Positions 16,636 to 26,900 of a DNA stretch of 64,000 nucleotides are shown here, piece after piece (the first letter of the stretch is position 1; each line of letters starts with the position of its first letter). The notes below the pieces were generated by a model. The model had not been told where the DNA came from. It did no database searches and saw only the letters and a program-made list of their open reading frames with translations. Source of the stretch: Candidatus Ichthyocystis sparus. GTDB taxonomy: Bacteria > Pseudomonadota > Gammaproteobacteria > Burkholderiales > 2013Ark19i. The position numbers and the translations under genes were made by a program. The DNA lies in assembly GCF_900078745.1 (NCBI RefSeq), contig NZ_FKII01000043.1:62001-126000 (forward strand), given 5' to 3'.

Positions 16636-19410
16636 GTGAGTACTGTGAATCCTAGTTCGCATGTCCATTTGTCTTGTCATTCGATGGAAGTTATACCATC
16701 TGACATTAGGGATACGCCTTACATATCTAAAAAATACGTTTCTGATTCATTGAATTTAAATGGCGCAGTTGAAGTTGACGGGAAATATGTTTCTTGCGGT
16801 CCTTTGTCTTCATTGTTTGTTATCAATAGTGTTGAATGCTATAGAAGTAACGCTAAACTGAGAGTTAGCAAACTGTTTTCAGATAAAGATTCAATAAAAA
16901 TGGCAGTTCTTAGCAAACTTGAAGAAATTAATAAAAACATAGTAGTAAAAAACTCATGTGAAATGCACATTATAATTTGCAATAAGTTTGGCGATTTTTT
17001 GCATAGAACAGCATCTATTATGACTTGTGGAGAGCAGAGATTATTCACTGTACATAGTTGCAATCACATAATGTCTTTTAAGATTATGCGCAAAACTAAG
17101 GAAATAGAAGGAGTATTATCAAACAAGTGGGTAGTACACTTTTTTGATCCTAATAAAACTGTGTTTGTAGCACGCAGTGAAGTTTTAAGATGTGAAGAAT
17201 TTTTAGATCAAAGTAAATTCTCCTTAAGAATGTTTATAGATAAAGATCTTTATAGAAAATATTTTAAAGTTAATCCAGAATTTGTAGAAGAAACTGAATG
17301 TGCAGTACTCGAGTACTCTGATAAAAGAGAAGCAAGTTTTGGTTTTTCAACTTTAGAAACCCTGTCTCAAGATGGCATTTCTGGATGCATGATATTTCAT
17401 CTAATGAATAATAATATTGATTCATTGGATATTAGAGAAATAGTAAGATCTAAGTCTTTTTCTACGTTAAGTAGTGATGCTAGAAAAGAGATATTTTTTG
17501 CTAGAAGCTCTAGTGGTGTTTTTGCGCTTTATTTGGCAATGTCACAAAATAAATATAACTCTATAAAATCTTATAATGATTTTTTGGAGGGACTTTCTAG
17601 TGATGAGCAATTAAGTTTGTTGCCTATAATCATAAAGTCTGAATCACCTGAAGGAGTACCAGCTTTACTTATAGCTATGCAAGAAAATAGTATTCAAAGC
17701 ATTAATGCTTTTGGTTCATTGATAGATAGGTTGATTAATCTAAGATTAAGAATGCGTATAGATGATTTTTGCAACATGTTATTTGATATTTTGCTGGCTG
17801 AGCGTAAAGATGGATCTTCTGCTATTCATGCGGCTTTACACAAAAATAATGCCGGAGCTATTCGTGCTTTTGGTAGTCTTTTGGATAGAATTTTTATACT
17901 TAAAGATGATGTTAATAGTAGAAGATTAGCTGATATAATTTTTAGTTTATTGAGTCATGAAGATAGAGGAAAAAAATCTGCTCTGTTTTTTGCTTTGGCA
18001 AATGGTCATTCTAATGCAGTGCGTGCTTTTTCTGGATTAATGGACAAATTATTTATTCTGAGAGGACATATACCTGATATAGATATAACTGATATGATAA
18101 CTAAATTGTTGATGTCTTCTCATGATGGAGTTCTTGGTTTATTTTTTGCTTTGAAAAGAGGTCATGCTGATACAATTAGTGCTTTTTCTGAGTTGATGGA
18201 AAAATTATTTATTTTGAGAGGACATATACCTGATATAGATATAGCTAATATTGTTTGCAGACTGTTGATGCCTTCTTCTGATGGAGTTACTGGTCTATTT
18301 TTTGCTTTGCAAAAAGGTTATGCTGATGCAATACTTGCTTGGGGTGAGTTAATAGGTAAATTTTTTACATTGCTGAGTAGTTGTTTGCCTAAAGATAGTT
18401 TCGATTACATGATGTTAAATATATTAGAAGCTAGGGGTGTGGACGGTGATCTTGGCATATTTAAACCACTATTAAAGAATAATATTGATGTTATGGTTGC
18501 ATATAGTTCATTGTTAGTATATGCATCTAAAGAAGTTAGAAGAAAAATTTTTTGTATTAAATCTGATAGTGGATTACCTCTAATTTGTGTACTCATGCTA
18601 TTGGGTGAACCAGAAACTTTTATGGCATTTGGTTGTTTCTTGAAATCACTTTCTTATGATGAGCAAATTGAGCTACTTCCAGAGTTGTTAATTTCTAAAA
18701 ATAATGCTGGTGATCCGGCTCTGTTTTTAGCCATGCAAGAAGGACGTGATAATTGTATTAGTGCATACATTACTCTGGTGGAGGCACAGTTAATGAAAAT
18801 CAGAGAAAGAATGCCCCATGATGATTTTACTAATCTAGTTTTAGATCTTGCATTGGCTAAAAGAAGTGATGGAATTTCTGCTTTGCATATGGGAATGTAT
18901 AAAAATAGAGCTAGTACTATAGGAGCTTATTCAGTATTATTGGAGAGAGTTTCATTACTATTAAAGGGTACTATATCAGATGATAAACTTGTAAGAGTGA
19001 TTTTTGAATTGTTGAAAGCTAGAACTAGCGGAGGCATTGATGGATTATTTACGGCCTTAGAAAGAGGGAATACCTGTTCAGTAACTGCTTTTTATTTTCT
19101 GTTAGATAAATTTCTTAGTCTGAAAGGATGCGTAGAAGATATCCTATTGGCTGGTATGGTATTTGATTTACTAATGTGTAAAAGTGGTGGCGATAGTATT
19201 CCAGGCTTATTCGTGGCTATGAAAAATGGACATCATCAGGTTATAGATTCTTTTGTAAAATTATTAGAAAAATTGATATTGTTTAAGAATGATATATCCG
19301 CTGGGTATTTTAATAATATGTTGTTAGAGATTGTACTATCTAGCCGATCAGATGGTGTATCTGGATTGTTTATAGCACTGGAAAATAATTTTTCTGAGGT
19401 CAGTGAATAA
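16636..19410 (+). CDS. EspL/ShET2-like effector, C-terminus truncated by recombination
   Basis: A near-duplicate of the gene at 8533, with the same triad (Cys54, His144, Asp171 counted from the GTG at 16636) and about 12 repeats. Homology with siblings places the start at GTG 16636, although a TTG at 16621 is in frame; the ribosome-binding site is weak. The protein stops at 'LENNFSEVSE', where siblings continue for about 100 residues. From about 19400 the DNA changes directly into the conserved upstream block of the next family gene, so the 3' end was removed by a deletion joining the two copies. The protease-like domain and most repeats are intact, so it may still work. Confidence 0.75.
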   Translation: MSTVNPSSHVHLSCHSMEVIPSDIRDTPYISKKYVSDSLNLNGAVEVDGKYVSCGPLSSLFVINSVECYRSNAKLRVSKLFSDKDSIKMAVLSKLEEINKNIVVKNSCEMHIIICNKFGDFLHRTASIMTCGEQRLFTVHSCNHIMSFKIMRKTKEIEGVLSNKWVVHFFDPNKTVFVARSEVLRCEEFLDQSKFSLRMFIDKDLYRKYFKVNPEFVEETECAVLEYSDKREASFGFSTLETLSQDGISGCMIFHLMNNNIDSLDIREIVRSKSFSTLSSDARKEIFFARSSSGVFALYLAMSQNKYNSIKSYNDFLEGLSSDEQLSLLPIIIKSESPEGVPALLIAMQENSIQSINAFGSLIDRLINLRLRMRIDDFCNMLFDILLAERKDGSSAIHAALHKNNAGAIRAFGSLLDRIFILKDDVNSRRLADIIFSLLSHEDRGKKSALFFALANGHSNAVRAFSGLMDKLFILRGHIPDIDITDMITKLLMSSHDGVLGLFFALKRGHADTISAFSELMEKLFILRGHIPDIDIANIVCRLLMPSSDGVTGLFFALQKGYADAILAWGELIGKFFTLLSSCLPKDSFDYMMLNILEARGVDGDLGIFKPLLKNNIDVMVAYSSLLVYASKEVRRKIFCIKSDSGLPLICVLMLLGEPETFMAFGCFLKSLSYDEQIELLPELLISKNNAGDPALFLAMQEGRDNCISAYITLVEAQLMKIRERMPHDDFTNLVLDLALAKRSDGISALHMGMYKNRASTIGAYSVLLERVSLLLKGTISDDKLVRVIFELLKARTSGGIDGLFTALERGNTCSVTAFYFLLDKFLSLKGCVEDILLAGMVFDLLMCKSGGDSIPGLFVAMKNGHHQVIDSFVKLLEKLILFKNDISAGYFNNMLLEIVLSSRSDGVSGLFIALENNFSEVSE

Positions 19411-19639
19411 TAGCACATTAATATGTGCATATTATGCTAAATTGTTTAAAACAATTTTTTTATATGCCAATTCATGTTAAATATGCTAGTCCCTCCACTA
19501 AACCTCGTTCTCGGTCCATATGTGTGGCTACGTGGGGATGGGTGGTGCACGGTTCAGTAGTACATGCTATTCTTGGAGGTTTGGCTTAAGTAGTAATAGA
19601 CTATAATGCTAACAATAAATCTGGGTGGGGGGTAATTTA
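19411..19639 (+). promoter_or_regulatory. Conserved upstream block of family gene at 19640
   Basis: It begins at the recombination junction with the truncated gene. It contains the inverted repeat GCACATTAATATGTGC (19413-19428), then 'AAACAATTTTTTTATAT' and 'TTCATGTTAAATATGCTAG', matching the blocks before 8533 and 16636. A strong G-rich ribosome-binding site (TGGGGGGT at 19626-19633) precedes the GTG at 19640. Confidence 0.6.
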
Positions 19640-22600
19640 GTGAGTACTGTGAATCCGGGTTCGCACGTCCATTTATCTTCGTATTCTATGGAAGTTATGC
19701 CATCTAACATAAGAGATGTACCTTACGTATCTAAAAAATATGTCTCTGATTCATCGAATTTTAATAGAGCGGTTGAAGTTGAGGGGAAAGATATTTCTTG
19801 CGGTCCTTTGTCTTTATTATTTGTTCTTAATAGTGTCGAGTGTTATAGAAATAACACTAAACTGAAAGTTAGCGAACTGTTTTCAGATAAAGATTCGATA
19901 AAAATAGCAGCTCTTGGTAAGCTTGAAGAAATTGATGAGAACATAGCGGTAAAAAACTCATGTGATAGGAATATTATAGCCTGCGATAAGTTTGGTGATT
20001 TTTTGCATAGAGTAGCATCTAACATGATTTCTGGAGAGCAGAGGTTTTTTATGTTACATAGTTGCAATCACGCAATGTCTTTTAAGGTTATGCGTAATAC
20101 TAGGGAAATAGGAGGATCACCAATAGATAAGTGGGTAATACATTTTTTTGATCCTAATAAGACTAATATTGTGGCGCGAAGTGAAGTTTTGATACCTGAA
20201 GAGTTTTTAGATTTAAGTAAGTTTTCTTTAAGAATGTTTATGCCTAAATGGTCTTATAAAGATTATTTTGAATCTAAACCAAGATTAGCGGAAAGAGAAT
20301 GTGCAATATATGAGTACTCTGACACAAGAGAAGCAGGTTTTGGTTTTTCAACTTTAGAAACACTGTCCCAAGATGGAATTTCTGGATGCATGATATATCA
20401 TATTATGCTTAGTGATATTGATTCATTATGTATTAGAGAAATAGTAAGATCTAAATCTTTTTCTACATTAAGTGGTAATGCTAGAAGAGAGATATTTTTT
20501 GCTAGAAGCTCTGGTGGTGTTTTTGCGCTTTACATGGCAATGGAATTAAACAAATCTAATTCCATAAAATCTTATAATGATCTTTTGGGTGAACTTTCTA
20601 AGAGTGAGCAATTAGATTTGTTACCTGAAATCATGAAATCTGAATCAATTGAAAACATGACAGCTTTATATATAGCTATGCGAGAAAATAGTTTCCAAAG
20701 CATTGATGCTTTTGGTTCATTAGTAGATAGATTTATGAATATAAGATCTAGAATAGGTATAGGTACTTTTTGTCAAATGTTATTTGACATTTTGCTAGCT
20801 AAAAGTGTATTTTTTAATTCTTCGTCCGCTATTTCTGTGGCTTTATCCACAAATAGTATTCAAGCTATTTTGGCTTATGGTGGTATTTTGGATAGATTGT
20901 TTATACTTAAAGATGATATCAGTAGTAGAAAATTAGCTACTATGATTTTTGAATTATTGAATTATAAAAATAGAAAAAAAGATTCTGCTCTGTTTTATCC
21001 TCTTCTACTAGGTTTTTCTGGTGCAGTACTGTCTTTTGGGAACTTGATGGATAGGTTACTTCTTATGAAGGGACATATACCTGATGATGATATGGTCGAA
21101 ATGATTTTTAATCTGTTGAGAGCTGAATCTGATAGTATTCCTGGTTTATTTTATGCTTTGAAAAATGGCCGTTCTGGTGCAGTGCGTGCTTTTTCTAAGT
21201 TGATGGATAGATTGCTTATTGCTAGAGGAAGTGTGTCTTATACAAGTATAGCTAATATGATTTATAAACTGTTGTCGTGTTCTGATGCTGATGGAGCTTC
21301 TGGTGTGTTTTTTGCTTTGCAAAGAGGTTTTGCCGATACAGTGCGTGCTTTTTCTGAATTGGTAGATAAATTACTTATCCTGAGAGGAGATTATGGTACA
21401 GATGTACATAATTTGGATGATATTATCTATAATCTGCTGAGGCCTTCTTGTAAAGGAGTTGGTGGTCTGTTTTTTGCTTTGCGAGAAGGGCATACTGATA
21501 CAATATTTGCTTGGGGTGAGTTAGTAGGTAAATTTTTTATCTTACTAAATCGTTGTAATCATTTTGATTCTATGGCGTTAAACATATTATGGGCTAGGGA
21601 TATGGACGGTGGTTTTGGCATATTTGAGCCATTATTAAAGAATAATGTTGATGTAATAGTTGCTTATAATTCGTTGCTATTACATGCATCTAAAAGAACT
21701 AGAAGGATGATTTTTTGCTTTAAAAATGGTGATGGATATCCTGCCCTTTATGCATTAATCTTTCATAATCATCCACAATCTTTGACAGCATATAATCATT
21801 TCTTGCAGGCACTTTCTTGTGATGAGCTAATTGATATGTTGCCGGAGTTATTAATTTCTAAAAATGATAGTGGAGACCCTGCTCTACTTGTAGCCATGCG
21901 GGAAGGATATGCTGATTGTATTAGTGCATATGGTGTTTTGATGGAAAAACAATTAATGAAAATCAGAGACAGAATGTCTCAGGATGATTTTGCTAATCTA
22001 GTTTTAGATATTGCATTGGCTAAAAGAAGCGATGGAATGTCTGCTTTATTTATGGGAATGCACCAAAATAGATTTGGTGCCATAGAAGCTTATTCAGGAT
22101 TACTAGGCAAAGTTTCATTACTGTTAAAGGGTAGTATATCAGATGATAGATTTGTGGGAGTGATTTTTGAATTGTTGAAGGCTAGAACTAGCGAAGGCAT
22201 TGATGGATTATTTATGTCTTTAAAAAAAGGCAATACTGATTCAGTACTTGCTTTTGGTTTGTTGTTGGATAATTTTCTTAGTATGAAAGTATATATAGAA
22301 GATATCACGTTGTTTGGTATGGCATTTGATTTATTAATGTGTAAGAGTGATGGTGGTATTCCTGGATTGTTTGAGGCTATGCAAAATGGACATCATGAAA
22401 CTGTAGGTGCTTTTGTGAAATTATTGGAAAAGTTGATGTTGTTTAAGGATGATATATCTGCTGGGTATTTTAATAATACGTTGTTAGATCTTGTTAGATC
22501 TAGACGATCAGATGGTGTATCTGGATTATCTGTAGCGCTAGAAAATGATTTTCCTGAAGTAGTTAGATCTTATTTTACATTGCTTAGATTAATACCTAAA

Positions 22601-22864
22601 GATAAATTGGTTGATGTGTTGCTTGCCCTTAATGCCTCCGGTGTACCTGCTGTGTTATTGGCTGGTGAAGAGACTTTGGGTGCTTATTTAGGAATGATAT
22701 CTGATTTATCTGCCGAAGGTATGTATGAGTTATATTCACAACTTAGTAGTGCAAGAAGGTCAGTTGAACATATATTGACAGGTGATAGAGATCTTGGTGA
22801 TAAGTATAAACTTTTGTTAGAGAAGATTAAGGAACTTGCCGGAATCTCCGGGCAGGATCATTAA
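19640..22864 (+). CDS. EspL/ShET2-like cysteine protease effector with about 15 repeats
   Basis: An intact family member of 1074 residues. The triad positions are Cys54 ('DISCGPLSLLF'), His144 ('SCNHAMSFKV') and Asp171 ('HFFDPNKTN'). About 15 repeats follow from residue 293, including 'VGGLFFALREGHTDTIFAW' and 'IPGLFEAMQNGHHETVGAF', ending 'LAGISGQDH'. I use GTG 19640 because a G-rich ribosome-binding site lies seven bases upstream and siblings begin at the same point; an in-frame GTG at 19625 would sit within that site. It is more diverged from 8533 and 16636 than they are from each other. The role as a host-targeted protease is inferred from motif order and family memory. Confidence 0.8.
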   Translation: MSTVNPGSHVHLSSYSMEVMPSNIRDVPYVSKKYVSDSSNFNRAVEVEGKDISCGPLSLLFVLNSVECYRNNTKLKVSELFSDKDSIKIAALGKLEEIDENIAVKNSCDRNIIACDKFGDFLHRVASNMISGEQRFFMLHSCNHAMSFKVMRNTREIGGSPIDKWVIHFFDPNKTNIVARSEVLIPEEFLDLSKFSLRMFMPKWSYKDYFESKPRLAERECAIYEYSDTREAGFGFSTLETLSQDGISGCMIYHIMLSDIDSLCIREIVRSKSFSTLSGNARREIFFARSSGGVFALYMAMELNKSNSIKSYNDLLGELSKSEQLDLLPEIMKSESIENMTALYIAMRENSFQSIDAFGSLVDRFMNIRSRIGIGTFCQMLFDILLAKSVFFNSSSAISVALSTNSIQAILAYGGILDRLFILKDDISSRKLATMIFELLNYKNRKKDSALFYPLLLGFSGAVLSFGNLMDRLLLMKGHIPDDDMVEMIFNLLRAESDSIPGLFYALKNGRSGAVRAFSKLMDRLLIARGSVSYTSIANMIYKLLSCSDADGASGVFFALQRGFADTVRAFSELVDKLLILRGDYGTDVHNLDDIIYNLLRPSCKGVGGLFFALREGHTDTIFAWGELVGKFFILLNRCNHFDSMALNILWARDMDGGFGIFEPLLKNNVDVIVAYNSLLLHASKRTRRMIFCFKNGDGYPALYALIFHNHPQSLTAYNHFLQALSCDELIDMLPELLISKNDSGDPALLVAMREGYADCISAYGVLMEKQLMKIRDRMSQDDFANLVLDIALAKRSDGMSALFMGMHQNRFGAIEAYSGLLGKVSLLLKGSISDDRFVGVIFELLKARTSEGIDGLFMSLKKGNTDSVLAFGLLLDNFLSMKVYIEDITLFGMAFDLLMCKSDGGIPGLFEAMQNGHHETVGAFVKLLEKLMLFKDDISAGYFNNTLLDLVRSRRSDGVSGLSVALENDFPEVVRSYFTLLRLIPKDKLVDVLLALNASGVPAVLLAGEETLGAYLGMISDLSAEGMYELYSQLSSARRSVEHILTGDRDLGDKYKLLLEKIKELAGISGQDH

Positions 22865-22984
22865 AGTACATTCAGGTAGTTAATGAAGTTTTTTTACTGT
22901 CTAATCAGGCGGTGTTAATTATCACTAAATAGAGTAAATGATAGATTTAAGCTTTATAATGTGCAGGTGTGGAGCTTCCATAAA

Positions 22985-23690
22985 GGTATAGTAAACAAGA
23001 AAAGTAGGACAAACAAAATGATGAGTCAGATAATAAATTTGCAGATATGGTATTTAACTTTGACTATTACCGATAGAAGTGTTTGTGAATTGTTTATGGC
23101 TTTGCAGTAAGATAACAGTCGTTTCGGTGGTTGCTTTTGGCTTGGTTGGATAAACTTATTAATATGTAAGAGTGGCTGTTATAATACAGCCATATTTGTT
23201 TATATATGTAAAATATGCACTATATTACTGTCGATAATTTTATAAAATTATTAGAAAAATAGTGATATTTGATATGTAACATATTATAGTTAATATTTCA
23301 GTAATATGTCTTTTAGACACTGTAACATCTAGATGATCAGATGTTGTATCTGGATTTCTATAGCACTGGAAGTGATTTTCCTGCCTGAAGTACTTGAATC
23401 TTGTATCCCATTACTTAAATTAATAATACCTGAAGCTGAATTAGCTAACGTGTTGATGGCTCCGAGTGGTTCTGTTATACCTTACTGCATTATCTGCTGG
23501 AAGAGGATTTGGAAGTTTATTGGCAATGATACCTGACTTATATGTCTGCAAAGACTATATATGCCGTACATTCACAACTTAGTAGTGCAAGAAGGCCAGT
23601 TGAGCATATATTGTCATGTGGTATTAGATATCTTGAAGGAAAGTACAAACAGTTGGTTGGAAATAATGTTGTCATGTAATATATAATATC
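22985..23690 (+). pseudogene. C-terminal remnant of an EspL/ShET2-like gene
   Basis: Frames broken by many stops still match the last three repeats and cap of intact copies: 'CELFMALQ' near 23090, 'SGFL*HWK*FS' in place of 'SGLFIALENDFPEV' near 23350, 'LLKLIIPEAELANVLMAPSG' near 23407-23470, and 'YAVHSQLSSARRPVEHIL' near 23555-23615. The gene downstream of it is unrelated in orientation of decay, so it is an older copy of which only the tail survives. Confidence 0.75.
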
Positions 23691-23823
23691 TATTGCTATG
23701 TGTAGAGCGTTGATGTTGTACAATGAATGGAGGTTGTTTTGGGGATTGTAGAGATTGAGTATTTTTCTTTCTATATACTCATTGATTAATCTTTCATATC
23801 TACTTTCTCTATATCTACGTGCT

Positions 23824-23841
23824 ACTACTACCTGTAGTAGT
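23824..23841. promoter_or_regulatory. Inverted repeat ACTACTAC/GTAGTAGT upstream of 23912
   Basis: Two 8-bp arms separated by two bases lie about 70 bases before the GTG at 23912. A related but less symmetric 'GTAGTAGTAC' string lies at the same distance before the sister gene at 30777, and both are followed by 'GTACCGAT' or 'GATACCGAT' and an AT-rich spacer. It could be an operator specific to this subfamily. Confidence 0.45.
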
Positions 23842-23911
23842 GCTGGTGCCCCATGATATGGTAGTACCGATGATAAATTATTTATAATACGTAACGTAAG
23901 GAGTGCAAGCT

Positions 23912-26900
23912 GTGGAGTTTGTTGGCACTCATACTCATATATCTGTACATTCGATGGAAGTTGTACCTTATAGCCAGAAGAGTGTGCCTTATTTTTCTAA
24001 AAAACATGCTTCGTCTTCATTGAGGGATTTGAGCAACAAGGTTGAGGTTAACGAAAGAATTATTTCTTGCTCGGATTTATCTCTACTATATACTCTTAAT
24101 GGCGTTGATTGCTATAGAAGTGACAGAAAACTGAGAGTAAGCGCACTCTTTTCAGATAAAGACTCAGTAAGAAGGGCAGCTCTTCATAATTTTAGAGAAA
24201 TAATTGGAACCAAAGTAGAAGAAAACTCATGTGGTAAGCATGTCATAGCTTGTGATAAGTTCGGAGATTTTTTGCATAAAATAGCATCTACCATGATTTT
24301 AGGGGAGCAGAGGTTTTTCATTTTACGTAGTGGCAGTCATGTAATGTCTTTTAGAGTCGCGTGTAAAGTTAAGAGAATAGAAGGAGAATTTGTAAATAGG
24401 TGGGTGGTGTATTTTTTTGATCCTAGGGTTACCAATGTTGTATCGCGTAGCGAAGTCTTAAATCGTGGTGAATTTCTAGACCAAGACAGATTTTCTTTAA
24501 GAATGTTCATGATTAAAGGTCACTATGCGGGATATTTTAGGGGTGTTGAATCAGGATCAACAGAGTGTGAATGTGCAGTATACGAGTATTCTGATGAAGA
24601 GGAGTCGAGTTCTGGTTTTTTAACTTTGGAAACCCTATCCCAAGATGGAATTTCTGGGAACATGATATACCATATGATGTTTGGTGGGGTTGGTCCATTG
24701 GATATTGTAGGATTAGCAGAGTCCAGTTCTTTTTCAGCGTTAAGTGTTGATGTTAGAAGAGAGATATTTCTTGCTAAAAGCTCCTTGGGTATTTCCGCTC
24801 TTCATATGGCTATGGAGCAAAATAAAGCTGGTTCCATAGTGTCTTATAATAATTTTTTGGAAAAACTTTCTTGTGATGAGAAAGTGAATTTGTTGCCTGA
24901 TATTATAAAAGCAGAATCATCTGAAGGTGTACCAGCTTTGTTTATGGCTATGCAAGGTGGACATGTTGAATGTATGGATGGCTTTGGTTTGTTGTTGGAT
25001 AGATTAATTAGTGTAAGACATAAAGTAGAAAATTTTTCTGAGGTGATTTTTGATATTTTGTTGGCCAAACCTAGGGATAATTTCTCTGCTCTCTCTATGT
25101 CTTTATTAAAAAATAGGGTTGGTTCTGTTTCAGCTTTTGGTAATCTTTTGGATAAAACTTTCATACTTAAAGAGGATGTGGTTGATAGTATAGGATTGTC
25201 TGATATTATTTTTAGGTTATTAGATCATAGAGATGGCGAAGGATGTTCTGCTCTATTTTACGCTCTTAAAAAAAATTATGCTAATGCAGTAAGTGCTTTT
25301 GGAGAATTAATAGATAAATTACTTGTCATGAAAGGATATGTGCCTGATTGTGATATGGCAAGAATGATCTTTAGGCTGTTAGAGTCTAAGTCTGATGCAG
25401 GGAATACTGGCCTGTTTGTTGCTTTACAAGAAGGTAGTGATGGTGCAGTAACTGCTTTTTCTAATTTGGTAGATAGATTGCTTGTTATGAAAGGTGATGT
25501 ACCTGATAGTGATATGGTAAGGATGATTTTTAGATTGTTGGAGTCTAAATCTAGTTCAGGAGATGCTGGACTATCTGCTGCATTACAAAAAAATAGTGTT
25601 GTAGTGCGTGGTTTTGGAAAATTGATAGATAGATTACTTGTTATGAAAGGTAATGTGCCTGATGGTGATATGGCAAGAATGATTTTCAGATTGTTGGAGT
25701 CTAAATCTAATTCAGGAGATACTGGTCTGTATGTTGCTTTACAAAGAGATAATGTTGTTGCAGTAAGTTCTTTTGGAGAATTGATAGACAGACTACTTGC
25801 TATGAGAGGTCATGTATCAGGTAGTGATATGGCAGAAATGATTTTTAGATTGTTAGAGTCTAAATCCAATTCAGGAGATACTGGATTATATGTGGCTTTA
25901 CTAAAAAGTGATGATGGTGTTTCAATACGTCTTTTTGCAGAATTAATAGATAAATTACTTCTTATGAAAGGTCATATTCCTGATGTTGATATGGTAAGAA
26001 TGATCTTTAGGCTGTTGGAATCTAAATCTTATGAAGGAGATACTGGTCTATTTTCTGCCTTGAAAAATTGTCGTACCGTTGCAGTGTTTTTCTTTTCTGA
26101 ATTGTTGAGTAGATTGCTTGTTATGAGAGGTCGTGTGCCTGATATTGATCTGGCGAGTGTGGTTTTTAGATTGTTAGAGTCCAGATCCAATTCAGGAGAT
26201 GCTGGTCTGTATTATGTTCTCGAAAGAGGTGATGCTGATTTAGTAAATATTTTTGGGGCATTGGTCAATGATGGATTGCTTGTTATGAGGGGGAGTGTGC
26301 CCTATGTTAGTATGGCGAATATGATTTTTAAATTGTTGGAGTCTAAATCTAGTACTGGAGTTCCCGGCCTGTTTGTTGCTTTGCAAAATGGTCATACTGG
26401 GGCAGTGCTTGCTTTCTCTAACTTGCTTGATATGTTGCTTGATATGAAAGATCATGTACCTGGTAGTGATATGGTTAGTATGCTTTTTAGGCTGTTGGAG
26501 TCTAGGTCTGATGCAGGAGTTACTGGTTTGCTTATTGTTTTGCAGGGTAAGAACGATAGTACAGTAAATGCTTTTGGTGATTTAGTAGGTAAATTTGTAC
26601 TTTTAAAGGGTAGTATTCCTGATGCCATGTTTAGCTCTATGCTGCTGAGCATATTGATGCCTAGGAGTAGAGCTGGATTGCCTCTCATTTATGAACTCAT
26701 GTCTCATAACAACTCAGAACTTTTGAAATCATATAATTGTTTTTTAGGAGGATTTTTTTATCGTTGCAGGCCATCTCGTCTGCCGTCAATAACAAGCATC
26801 TTAACTGATCTAATGTCGGAGCTGTTGATTTCCAAGAATTATAGTAATGGGGATTCTGCTCTGTTTGCAGCCATGCGAGAAGGATGTAGTGATTCTATTG

